From: WGMK01 sp046047315
GTDB lineage: Bacteria > Hydrogenedentota > Hydrogenedentia > Hydrogenedentales > JAEUWI01
DNA: 64,000 nt
Assembly: GCA_046047315.1 (NCBI GenBank)
Contig: JBJOID010000062.1
Coordinates: 50,479 to 114,478, forward strand
Direction: 5' to 3'
In this document: one piece after another, positions 37,845-45,103 of the stretch
Layout of the letters: every line of letters begins with the position of its first letter
Numbering within the stretch: the stretch's first letter is position 1
Position numbers and translations under genes: made by a program
The notes under the pieces: generated by a model
Databases searched by the model: none
What the model was told of the DNA's origin: nothing
What the model saw: the letters and a program-made list of their open reading frames with translations, nothing else

Positions 37845-38145
37845 CGTCCTCCATCGAATCAAAGGTCATGATGATGCAGTGCGTGTAGCCCTGCGTGGCG
37901 GGGCCTTGCCCCAGGGCCGGGCCCCACTCAAGGTCGCGGATGAGATCGATCTGCCCGATCAGCGCTCGGGAGCGGCGGGCAATATCAGCCTGCGTCTCCG
38001 CGGGTGTGTCCGCCTTGTACGAATAAAGCACCACATGGCGTACCTTCCCCAGGTAGGGATTCGGCGTGTCCATTCGTCCCTGCGCCGCAATGGCCAATCC
38101 CGCCAGGCACAACAACACACCGGCCACCAGCACAACTCTGTTCAT
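37744..38145 (-). CDS. Exported Dabb-domain (stress-responsive A/B barrel) protein
   Basis: 133 residues from the ATG at 38145, which has GAGGGAG ahead; a longer start adds an unrelated stretch. Signal peptide about 1-20. The rest matches the dimeric alpha/beta barrel: VRHVVLYSYKADTPAE, ALIGQIDLIRDLEWGPAL and the ending HPAHQEFLGLARPHLEQLLVMDY. The role of Dabb proteins is unknown; some are secreted in planctomycete-like bacteria. Its 3' end overlaps the end of the giant gene by ~100 bases on the opposite strand. Confidence 0.87.
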   Translation of the reverse strand: MNRVVLVAGVLLCLAGLAIAAQGRMDTPNPYLGKVRHVVLYSYKADTPAETQADIARRSRALIGQIDLIRDLEWGPALGQGPATQGYTHCIIMTFDSMEDVKAYAAHPAHQEFLGLARPHLEQLLVMDYIAQE

Positions 38146-38277
38146 GGCTCCGCTCCCTCGTGGTTTTCCCGAACGTTCCACACCGCCAGACTCTAAAGCG
38201 TCGCCCCTGAACTTTCCAATTCCAGCCACGAACTCGTCCTTCGGTCTCTACCTGAATCAGGAGCAATGGCTTTTTTT

Positions 38278-38305
38278 ACCACATAATGGCTAACTGCACC
38301 ACATA
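38278..38305. repeat. Two direct ACCACATA repeats, possible activator site
   Basis: ACCACATA occurs at 38278-38285 and 38298-38305, exactly 20 bases (about two helical turns) apart in an otherwise GC-rich window. The pair is centred about 105 bases upstream of the -24 element at 38398, the usual place for enhancer-binding protein sites. The 38146-38464 gap holds this repeat and the sigma-54 promoter; nothing else was recognised in it. Confidence 0.35.
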
Positions 38306-38397
38306 TCGCATTTTCAGCCAGCACGTTTCTCGGGGCCTAGGCCGAAGAAAAGTTTCAACTCCTTAAACCACCGGCATTTAGGAATCATCGTAGACCA

Positions 38398-38412
38398 TGG
38401 CACGCGGGTTGC
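38398..38412 (+). promoter_or_regulatory. Sigma-54 (-24/-12) promoter of the psp cluster
   Basis: TGGCACGCGGGTTGC matches the sigma-54 consensus TGGCAC-N5-TTGC exactly, with GG (38399-38400) and GC (38411-38412) separated by the obligatory ten bases. Start of transcription would be near 38424, about 40 bases before the ATG of the first gene. In E. coli the pspABCDE operon also uses sigma-54 with the activator PspF; no PspF gene is visible here. Confidence 0.85.
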
Positions 38413-38464
38413 GTTGTCTTGGATATCGGCTGCGGCGAAAGCCGCACGAGAGGAGATTGAGGTC

Positions 38465-38905
38465 ATGCACGGTACAGGGTTGCTCGCGCGGGAAACGCGC
38501 TCACGGATAGGCGGGGCGGTGGAGTATCTACACGGCGCACCGGAGGAATCGGGTGTGGCGGAGTGGCGCGACGTGAGCCGCTGCGGGGCTTCGATCAGTC
38601 TGGGCCGTTTTTTGCGGCCGGGCCGCGAACTGGTTTTGAGCGCGCCCTCGCCGCTCTATCCCGGCCGCGCCCTGCGGCTGCGGGCACGGGTGATGTGGTG
38701 CGCGCCATCGGAAGCGGTGGGGCGTTTCACGGCGGGCCTGCTGGTCTACCGGGACAGCCCCGAGGCGGCGCTGGAATTCGCCACGCTGGCGCACAAGGCG
38801 CGCGGGGCGAAGTCGGGTTTGGTGAATAAGCCGGTCTGGCGGTTGTATCCGCCATGCACGGAATCGATGGAACAGGCTGGCCTCGCGCACGCGAAGGCCG
38901 TGTAA
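38465..38905 (+). CDS. PilZ-like domain protein, first gene of the psp cluster
   Basis: 146 residues from the ATG at 38465 (AGGAG/GAGG upstream). The body resembles PilZ, a cyclic-di-GMP sensor domain: the DxSxxG motif is DVSRCG (36-41), followed by a long run of beta strands (GRFLRPGRELVLS, ALRLRARVMWC, RFTAGLLVYRD). The RxxxR motif is degenerate (R9, R12, R14), so binding of the nucleotide is doubtful. The C-terminal tail is unassigned. It lies 15 bases upstream of pspA under the sigma-54 promoter, so it belongs to the envelope-stress response. Confidence 0.6.
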   Translation: MHGTGLLARETRSRIGGAVEYLHGAPEESGVAEWRDVSRCGASISLGRFLRPGRELVLSAPSPLYPGRALRLRARVMWCAPSEAVGRFTAGLLVYRDSPEAALEFATLAHKARGAKSGLVNKPVWRLYPPCTESMEQAGLAHAKAV

Positions 38906-38920
38906 CCAAGGAGACGAACG

Positions 38921-39610
38921 ATGGGAATCTTTACTCGGGTGCGCGACATCATCAGCGCCAACATCAACGCGATGCTCGACAAGGCGGAGGATCCGGAGAA
39001 GCTGGTGAAGCTGATGATCCGCGAGATGGAAGACACGCTGATCGAGGTGAAGGCGAATTGCGCGGGGTCGATGGCGACCAAGAAACGGATTCAGCGCGAG
39101 ATTGAAGAGATGCTGGAGCACGCCAAGACGTGGGACGGCAAGGCCGCGCTGGCCGTGGACAAGGGCCGCGAGGACCTGGCGCGCGAAGCGCTGCAGGAGA
39201 AGCGCCGCTTTGTGGAGCGCGCCGAGACGCTGGAGAACGAACTGGAGCAGGCGAAGCAGCTGGTGACGCAGTACCAGAGCGACATCATGCAGCTGGAGGA
39301 CAAGCTGGGCGCAGCGCGCGAGAAGCAGCGCATGCTGGTGCAGCGCCATCGCCACGCGGTGCATAAGAAGACCACCGAAGAGCAGGTGCGCCGCTTCGAG
39401 ACGGCGGGCGCGCTGCAGCGCTTCGACGCCTTCCAGGAGCGCATCGACCGGATGGAGGCTGAGGCCGACCTGGTGAACTACGGGCGCAAGCAGCCCGGCT
39501 CGCTGGCGGAACAGTTCGCCGCGCTGGAATCGGACGATGAGATCGAGCAGGAGCTGGCCGCGCTCAAGGCGCGCCGCTCGGGTTCGCAGGAAACGGCCCA
39601 CCACGGCTAA
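38921..39610 (+). CDS. pspA: Phage shock protein A
   Basis: 229-residue PspA/IM30 (ESCRT-III-like) protein that polymerises on the inner membrane under envelope stress. The N-terminal amphipathic helix GIFTRVRDIISANINAML is followed by the near-invariant EDPEKLVKLMIREMEDTL, then long coiled coils to about residue 200. AAGGAG precedes the ATG at 38921. It sits directly under the sigma-54 promoter with PilZ-like, pspB and pspC genes. Confidence 0.95.
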   Translation: MGIFTRVRDIISANINAMLDKAEDPEKLVKLMIREMEDTLIEVKANCAGSMATKKRIQREIEEMLEHAKTWDGKAALAVDKGREDLAREALQEKRRFVERAETLENELEQAKQLVTQYQSDIMQLEDKLGAAREKQRMLVQRHRHAVHKKTTEEQVRRFETAGALQRFDAFQERIDRMEAEADLVNYGRKQPGSLAEQFAALESDDEIEQELAALKARRSGSQETAHHG

Positions 39611-39648
39611 GGTGAACGGGCGCGGCGGCGCGCCCTGGAGTGAATCGC

Positions 39649-39909
39649 ATGAGCGGATATCTGTTCGTCCTTTGTCTGGTCGGGATGCTTCTTCTGTTTG
39701 GCTACCGGTTCGCGCGGCTGGGCATACAGCGCAAGGACCTGCAGTACAACCAGGAAGAGACCGAGCTGATACAGGAACTGAACCGGAGTCTGGTGAAGAT
39801 GGAGCAGCGCATCGAGGCGCTCGAGACGCTGCTGGTGGAAAAGGGCGACGCGAAGCGGCCGCCCACCTACGGCGAAGTGATGCGGCAACGGAACGACGCG
39901 GACCGCTAG
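39649..39909 (+). CDS. pspB: PspB-like small membrane protein (copy 1)
   Basis: 86 residues. One N-terminal transmembrane helix (about 4-20), then a coiled coil with MEQRIEALETLLVEKGD, matching the PspB pattern RIQALESIL. In E. coli PspB acts with PspC to sense membrane stress. GGAG lies nine bases before the chosen ATG (39649); a GTG nine bases earlier is possible. The extra C-terminal 15 residues are not in E. coli PspB. Confidence 0.75.
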   Translation: MSGYLFVLCLVGMLLLFGYRFARLGIQRKDLQYNQEETELIQELNRSLVKMEQRIEALETLLVEKGDAKRPPTYGEVMRQRNDADR

Positions 39910-39936
39910 GGCGGGCACCGCATGGAGGATGAGACG

Positions 39937-40257
39937 ATGTCGAACTATGAATCTACAGCGCACCGCGGCCCCTACCGCTCGCGCAACGGTCTCCTGCTGG
40001 GGGTGTGCGCGGGCATCGCGGAACACTTTGACCTGTCGGTGTTCTGGACGCGGGTCTTCACTTTCATTGCCTTCTGGTGCACGGGCATCTTCCCCGTGGG
40101 CGTGGTCTACCTGATGGCGGGCCTGCTGATGAAGAAGGCGCCCCTGATGCCGAGCAGCTATGTGCCCTCGTGGGACGACCGGCTGCACGCCACACCCACC
40201 CCGCGCAGCGGCTCGCTGGATGAACGCCTCAGCCGCTTGCAGGGCGTGGCGCGCTAA
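39937..40257 (+). CDS. pspC: PspC-domain protein (copy 1)
   Basis: 106 residues. The PspC core is intact: YRSRNGLLLGVCAGIAEHFDLSVFWTRVFTFIAF, then a hydrophobic segment with VGVVYLMAGLLMKK. Start ATG 39937 has GGAGG eight bases ahead. A short polar tail ends RLSRLQGV. PspC proteins are integral membrane partners of PspB that release PspA-mediated control under stress. Confidence 0.88.
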   Translation: MSNYESTAHRGPYRSRNGLLLGVCAGIAEHFDLSVFWTRVFTFIAFWCTGIFPVGVVYLMAGLLMKKAPLMPSSYVPSWDDRLHATPTPRSGSLDERLSRLQGVAR

Positions 40258-40286
40258 GCGCCGTAACCACAAGGAGGGACCTGGCC

Positions 40287-40514
40287 ATGTTTGATCCGGT
40301 TGCCATTGTGGGCATTGTCGCCGGGGCCTTCGTGCTGACGGTGGGCATCATTGCCGCCTCGCTGGTGGTGCTGGTGAATGGGCGGCGGCGGAACCTGTTG
40401 AGCGACGACGAGTCGCGCCTGATGCAGGAACTGCACCAGGGCATGCTGAAAATGGAGCGGCGGGTGGAAACCCTGGAAACCCTGCTGCTGGAACGCGAGA
40501 CGAAAGGACGCTGA
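40287..40514 (+). CDS. PspB-like small membrane protein (copy 2)
   Basis: 75 residues. One transmembrane helix (about 5-29) is followed by a short coiled coil with MERRVETLETLLLERE, the same as the first copy (RIEALETLLVEKG). AAGGAGGG precedes the ATG. It lies between the two PspC genes, forming a second B-C unit. Confidence 0.75.
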   Translation: MFDPVAIVGIVAGAFVLTVGIIAASLVVLVNGRRRNLLSDDESRLMQELHQGMLKMERRVETLETLLLERETKGR

Positions 40515-40518
40515 CGCC

Positions 40519-40959
40519 ATGAGCCCAAACGACCGAAAGTATGAGCACGCAGACCGCGAAGCGGAACTGCGGTTGCGGCTGCGGGTGAGCGGCGGGGCGC
40601 GGCTCTACCGCTCTCGCGATGGCATGGTCTTCGGCGTGTGCCGCGGACTGGCGAACTATCTGGAAATGAACGTGACCGTGCTGCGCGTGATTGCGGTGGT
40701 GCTCACCGTCATGACCGGATTCTGGGCGGGCATCATCGCCTACGTGGTGTCGGCCCTCCTCATGAAGCTCGAGCCCGTGGTGCCGCTCGAAACGGAGGAG
40801 GACGCGGAGTTCTACAACTCCTTCACTGGCTCCAGGAAGATGGCGCTGCACCGATTGAAGCGCACGTATGAAAACCTCGACCGGCGCATTCAGCGCATCG
40901 AGGGCATCGTGACCGCGCGCGACTACGACTGGGACCGCCGGCTGCACGGCGATTCCTGA
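40519..40959 (+). CDS. PspC-domain protein (copy 2)
   Basis: 146 residues. A charged N-terminus (about 1-30) precedes the PspC domain: YRSRDGMVFGVCRGLANYLEMNVTVLRVIAVVL, then IIAYVVSALLMK. The C-terminal ~50 residues add an extra acidic and coiled-coil segment (RLKRTYENLDRRIQRIEG) that copy 1 lacks, so the two are not interchangeable. Four bases after the second PspB-like gene and thirteen before the DUF4097-type gene. Confidence 0.86.
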   Translation: MSPNDRKYEHADREAELRLRLRVSGGARLYRSRDGMVFGVCRGLANYLEMNVTVLRVIAVVLTVMTGFWAGIIAYVVSALLMKLEPVVPLETEEDAEFYNSFTGSRKMALHRLKRTYENLDRRIQRIEGIVTARDYDWDRRLHGDS

Positions 40960-40971
40960 GGAGAGCCCACG

Positions 40972-41919
40972 ATGAAACGCTCCCAAGCCCTGTTACTGCT
41001 TGCGGCCGCCGTGCTCGGTGGCGCGTGGTTCGCCGCCGATGGCGCGCTGGCCGCACTGGACACCCAGCCCGGACGGCAGGCCGCCACGCCCGCCGGCGCC
41101 GAGCAGCGCGATGTGCAGGCCTATCCCATCGCGGGTCCGGCGGTGCTCGATGTTACCGCCGGCAGGGCGGCCGTGAGTGTTGAAGGCTGGGACCGTGACA
41201 CCATCGAGATGGTGGTGACCCGCCGTGTAGGCGGCGGCGTTTTCCCCTGCGTGGGCGAGGGCACGTGGACCAGCCGCGCCGAAACCCGCAAGCTGCTGGA
41301 CAGCGTGGCGGTACATGCCGACGCCGTGGACAACGCGCTGCGCGTGCGTGTGTTGGAGGATGAACTCCACGCCGCGCCCGACTTGAGCGTTCACATCGCC
41401 TTTAAGGCGCCGCGCGAGACCGCGCTGCGTCTAGAATCCGGGGACGGGGCACTACGCGTGGAGGGCGTGCGATCCGGGGTGGAGTTGCGCACCGGGAACG
41501 GCGCCATCGTGGCGGAAGACATTGCCGGCGATGTGCGCGCCGCATCCGGCAATGGACGCATCCTGCTGGCGCGCATCAGTGGGTCCGCCCATGCGCGCAC
41601 GGAGAACGGCGCCATCGAGACCGAGGCGCTGGAAGGGGTGGCCGACCTCAAGTCCACCAATGGCGCCATCGTCGCCACCGGGGCGGGCGCGCATTCACTG
41701 CGGTGCCATACCGCGAACGGCGGCATCCGCGTGGCCGTGGACAACGCCGCCCCCTGCAATCTCGACCTGCGGACGGAGCAGGGCGGCGTGGACTGTGCCC
41801 TCTCCCTCGATCAGCCCTTCGAACGCCAAGGCAACGCCTTGCGCGGCTTCCTGCGCGGCGGCGGCGCCATGATTGCCCTGAGCTCCGGCAATGGAAACAT
41901 CCATGTCGGCGAGGGCTGA
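40972..41919 (+). CDS. Exported DUF4097-like repeat protein
   Basis: 315 residues with a signal peptide (about 1-24). The C-terminal ~190 residues are a beta-helix-like repeat: GDGALRVEGV, TGNGAIVAEDI, SGNGRILLARI, TENGAIETEAL, STNGAIVATGA and SGNGNIHVGEG, the pattern of DUF4097/'putative adhesin' proteins. These are often linked to PspC-domain proteins, as here. Function unknown, surface or periplasmic location inferred. Its end overlaps the next gene by 17 bases. Confidence 0.8.
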   Translation: MKRSQALLLLAAAVLGGAWFAADGALAALDTQPGRQAATPAGAEQRDVQAYPIAGPAVLDVTAGRAAVSVEGWDRDTIEMVVTRRVGGGVFPCVGEGTWTSRAETRKLLDSVAVHADAVDNALRVRVLEDELHAAPDLSVHIAFKAPRETALRLESGDGALRVEGVRSGVELRTGNGAIVAEDIAGDVRAASGNGRILLARISGSAHARTENGAIETEALEGVADLKSTNGAIVATGAGAHSLRCHTANGGIRVAVDNAAPCNLDLRTEQGGVDCALSLDQPFERQGNALRGFLRGGGAMIALSSGNGNIHVGEG

Positions 41920-42148
41920 ACCACCCCGGCGGCGCGGCCTCGCCTGGTATCTGATAGTCGGACCGCTCGTGCTGTTCTGGCGCGCTGCGACGCTGCTGGC
42001 CAACGCGCTGGGCATCCTGCTCACCCTGCTGCTGGGCGCGGCCCTCATGCTCGTGGGCTCCCTGCTCGCCAGCACCATCATCGGCTTTCCCCTTGGTGCG
42101 CCCCTCTTCCTGATTGGCCTGCTCCTCTTCGTGCGCGGCCTCTGGTAG
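41903..42148 (+). CDS. Small two-helix membrane protein at the end of the psp cluster
   Basis: 81 residues from the ATG at 41903; an ATG at 41891 would add four. The sequence is a positively charged N-terminus (RAEPPRRRG) followed by two or three hydrophobic segments rich in Leu/Gly/Ala. It overlaps the DUF4097-like gene, so it is co-translated. No family was recognised; a small membrane accessory of the Psp response is a guess from position. Confidence 0.6.
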   Translation: MSARAEPPRRRGLAWYLIVGPLVLFWRAATLLANALGILLTLLLGAALMLVGSLLASTIIGFPLGAPLFLIGLLLFVRGLW

Positions 42149-42224
42149 CGGCGAAATCAGTCGCGCTTCCGGCGGCGCGTGTGGTACCATGCGGGGCTTA
42201 TCCTGTGAAAAAAGGAAATTCCCC

Positions 42225-43133
42225 ATGAAGCTCCGTTTCTTTGTCTCCCTTTCCGTGCTTGCCTTGGGCGCGCTGCTGTCTGCCTGCGGCGGCAAGCCGG
42301 CCCAGCCCGCCGCCACGGAGGAAAAGCCCGCGACTCCGGATCAGCTGGTCGAACTGTGGGACCAGATGATCACGAAGCCGACGGACCAGGTGGACTTTGA
42401 GCTGGCGCTGGCCGTGGCGACGGACATGAACAACCGGGGTGAAGAGGGTATCAAGCCGATTCTGGACCGGCTGGACGTGCCGGAGCCGACGCCCCAAGTC
42501 ATCGTGTTGACCTCGGCGGCCCTGCGCTCCATCGTGAACGAGTCCCACCAGGACGCGCTCATCGAACTGACACGGGACACCCACTCCTCGCGCACCCGGC
42601 GCGTCGCCATCGATCTGCTGGGCGGCATCGAGACGGACAAGGCCATTGCGCGCATCAACGAGCTGGAGCAGGATGAAGACCTGCTGATGGTGGTGGCGGC
42701 CTTTCTGGCGCGCCTGCACCTTGGCGACGCGGACTACGTGGCGCGGATGCGGAAGTACTGGGAAGATCCCAAGGTGCACGACGCCTCCCGCCAGGAGATG
42801 CTGCGCCGTCTGCCCGAAGCCCACGCGAATGTCGCGCTGGATTTCCTCTGCGAGGCGGTAACCCGGGCCGACTGGGACCGCGACGTGGTGCGCCGCTGCA
42901 TCGGCACGCTGGGCTTCCAGACCGATCAGAAGGCCTATGACGCGCTCATCAAGGCTTCCGAGCGGCTGCCCGATCACGAGCTGAGCGAGTTTGCGAAGAT
43001 GGCGGCCGCCGCCATGAAGACACGCATGGACGCAGGTCAGAAGGTCGAACACTTCGAGGTGGGGCCCGGCGGCGTGAGCAGCGTGACCACGACGCTCAGC
43101 GCCGAGCCAACGCCAGCGCCCGCCGCCGAGTAG
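42225..43133 (+). CDS. Lipoprotein with HEAT-like helical repeats
   Basis: 302 residues from the ATG at 42225 (AAAGGAAA ahead). The signal ends in lipobox LSAC. The rest is helical, with repeated 15-35-residue units resembling HEAT/PBS repeats (ALRSIVNESHQDALIELT, RRVAIDLLGGIETDKAIARI, VVRRCIGTLGFQTDQKAYDAL). An Ala/Pro tail ends the protein. Function unknown. Eight bases before the glycosyltransferase gene, so perhaps co-transcribed. Confidence 0.75.
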   Translation: MKLRFFVSLSVLALGALLSACGGKPAQPAATEEKPATPDQLVELWDQMITKPTDQVDFELALAVATDMNNRGEEGIKPILDRLDVPEPTPQVIVLTSAALRSIVNESHQDALIELTRDTHSSRTRRVAIDLLGGIETDKAIARINELEQDEDLLMVVAAFLARLHLGDADYVARMRKYWEDPKVHDASRQEMLRRLPEAHANVALDFLCEAVTRADWDRDVVRRCIGTLGFQTDQKAYDALIKASERLPDHELSEFAKMAAAAMKTRMDAGQKVEHFEVGPGGVSSVTTTLSAEPTPAPAAE

Positions 43134-43140
43134 CTGCCGC

Positions 43141-44253
43141 ATGAGCGACACCCCGCCCCGCTTGTCGGTCGCCATGATCGTGCGGGACGAGGCAGAGCAC
43201 ATCACCCCGTGTCTCACTTCGCTCGCGCCGCTGGGCGCTCAGGTGGTCGTCGTGGATACGGGCTCGGCGGACGCCACCCCTGATCTGGCCCGCACGGCTG
43301 GCGCGGAAGTGCATTTCCTTGACTGGCCGGGGGATTTCGCGGCGGCGCGGAACGAATCCCTTCGGCATTGCCGGGGCGCGTGGATCCTGGTGATGGATGC
43401 CGATGAGCGCCTTGATCCCTCGGACCTTCCCGAACTCATCGCGCACCTTGCTGGTCCCCCGCGCGGCTACCGCATGGTGACAAGAAACTACACCAGCGCA
43501 ACCCACCTCGCGGAATTCGTCCCGGCGACACCGGACGATTCCCTGGCGCATGGTTTCCCTGGCTGGTTTCCCAGCGTCAAAGTGCGGCTCTTCCCGCGCG
43601 ATCCGCGCATCACGTTCAGCGGGGCCGTGCACGAACTGGTGAATGCGAGCCTCGCCGCGGCGGGTCTCGACATAGCCGACAGCCCCGTGCCGGTTCACCA
43701 TTACCCGATGGAGCGATCCCCGGAACGCGTCGCCTCGAAGCGGCAGTTGTATTGCGCGCTGGGCGAGGCGAAGGCCCTGCGGGAGCCGCAGAACCCCAAG
43801 GCCTGGGAGGAGCTCGCGGAGCAATACCTGGAGCTGGAACGGCACGCCGATGCGCTGCGCGCCTATCGCCGGGCGGTCGAGCTCGCGCCCCGCGAGGCGC
43901 GGCTGGTGGCCGGGCTGGGCGCCGCGCTTGCCCTGGCGGGCCAGCGCGAGGCTGCCGCGCAGGCACTCGATCTCGCCATTCGGCTCGACCCCGGCCATGC
44001 CCTTGCCCTGCGAAACCGCGCGGTGCTGCTGCTGCAGGATGGAGCGCCCGCCGAGGCCGAGCCCCTGCTGCGCCAGTCGCTCGCCGCAAGCCCGCGCGAT
44101 TCGGAAACCCTGCGCTACCTTGCCTTGAGTCTCGACGCCACGGGACGACGCGGCGAAGCGCTGGAGGCCGTGCGGCAGGCGCTGGCTGTTCATCCCGGGA
44201 ACCGCGAGGCCGCCGCGCTGGAAAGCACGCTCCGCTTGCCGTTAGGCTGGTGA
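43141..44253 (+). CDS. Family 2 glycosyltransferase with TPR tail
   Basis: 370 residues. The GT-A domain (about 1-215) begins LSVAMIVRDEAEHI, has DTGSADATPDLARTAGA and the metal-binding MDADERLD, then VPVHHYPMERSPER. The C-terminal part has about four tetratricopeptide repeats (PKAWEELAEQYLELERHADALRAYRRAVEL, ALRNRAVLLLQDGAPAEAEPLLRQ). This layout fits peptide or cell-surface glycosyltransferases of the SunS-like group; the acceptor is unknown. The start lies seven bases after the lipoprotein gene. Confidence 0.88.
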   Translation: MSDTPPRLSVAMIVRDEAEHITPCLTSLAPLGAQVVVVDTGSADATPDLARTAGAEVHFLDWPGDFAAARNESLRHCRGAWILVMDADERLDPSDLPELIAHLAGPPRGYRMVTRNYTSATHLAEFVPATPDDSLAHGFPGWFPSVKVRLFPRDPRITFSGAVHELVNASLAAAGLDIADSPVPVHHYPMERSPERVASKRQLYCALGEAKALREPQNPKAWEELAEQYLELERHADALRAYRRAVELAPREARLVAGLGAALALAGQREAAAQALDLAIRLDPGHALALRNRAVLLLQDGAPAEAEPLLRQSLAASPRDSETLRYLALSLDATGRRGEALEAVRQALAVHPGNREAAALESTLRLPLGW

Positions 44254-44254
44254 C

Positions 44255-44282
44255 TTGTCAAATGTGTTTTCCCGAATATGCT
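44255..44282 (+). promoter_or_regulatory. Possible sigma-70 promoter before the exported hypothetical gene
   Basis: TTGTCA (44255-44260), a 16-base spacer and TATGCT (44277-44282) are consistent with a vegetative promoter. It directly follows the glycosyltransferase stop codon and precedes the start codon at 44367 by 85 bases. Confidence 0.4.
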
Positions 44283-44366
44283 TGGGCAAAGCAAAGCCAG
44301 GCAGGGATCACGGGCATAAACGGGAATCCGCGCCCGTTCCTCATACCGCATGAAGGAGACCACGCC

Positions 44367-45068
44367 ATGAATTCAGCCCTGTCCCGGCACTGGCCGGTCA
44401 TGGTCCTGCTTCTCGCCATCTTCGCGCTGGTTTCCGCCGAGGCGTCGGCGCATCGCCTGCTCGCCATCACCGACACCCCCCTCGGGCCGGACAACGCGCT
44501 GGTCATCGACGATGTCACCGTGAGCCAGGTGGGCTACCATACGGCATCGAATAGCGCCCCGCAGCTGTGGATGACCTTTCAGGGCACGGCGGGCCAGCCG
44601 ATCTATTTCGAGACCGGCGTCCCTTTCATTGAGCGGCTCACGGGGCTGCGTCCACTAACCTTGTTGGTGGGCCCGGGTTTGCCCGAGGTGGACGCGCCCA
44701 TCGCGTTGCCGCCCGGCACCGGTGCGATTCTGTTCGATACCGGCGATGTGACCGAGCCGGAGGTGTTCGACGAGGAATTCACCGGCACCCAGTCATGGAT
44801 CTTCGGCCCCTGGGAACCCGTGCTCCCCGAGACTGGCACCTACTATCTTGTCACCTTGCTGCCGGAGGGCGGCGATGGCAAGTTCTGGACCGCGGCCGGA
44901 CGCGCCGAGGTCTTCGGGCTGGACGACATCCTGACCCTGCCGCAGACCATTATCGGCGTGCGGCAGTTCCATGAAGTGTTCCCCTGGGGAGGCATCCTCG
45001 GGTGGGGGGTGCTGGTGGTGTCGGGCCTGCTGGCCGCCCTGTTCTCTTGGATTTTTGGAAGCATATGA
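44367..45068 (+). CDS. Exported membrane-anchored protein of unknown function
   Basis: 233 residues. AAGGAG sits nine bases before the ATG. A signal peptide (about 1-29) ends at ASA; the mature part is beta-rich with no known motif (DTPLGPDNALVIDDV, TGVPFIERLTGLRP). A C-terminal hydrophobic segment (about 211-230) could anchor it in the membrane. It lies 35 bases upstream of the M16 peptidase gene, which shares direction, so a joint role is possible. Not recognised. Confidence 0.7.
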   Translation: MNSALSRHWPVMVLLLAIFALVSAEASAHRLLAITDTPLGPDNALVIDDVTVSQVGYHTASNSAPQLWMTFQGTAGQPIYFETGVPFIERLTGLRPLTLLVGPGLPEVDAPIALPPGTGAILFDTGDVTEPEVFDEEFTGTQSWIFGPWEPVLPETGTYYLVTLLPEGGDGKFWTAAGRAEVFGLDDILTLPQTIIGVRQFHEVFPWGGILGWGVLVVSGLLAALFSWIFGSI

Positions 45069-45103
45069 AAGAACCAGTCCATTCACCGGTTGGGAGATCC
45101 TGA

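Noticed and set aside
38146..38464. A tRNA or riboswitch in the psp upstream gap
   Set aside because: No cloverleaf, no conserved riboswitch core; only the sigma-54 promoter and a short repeat are supported.
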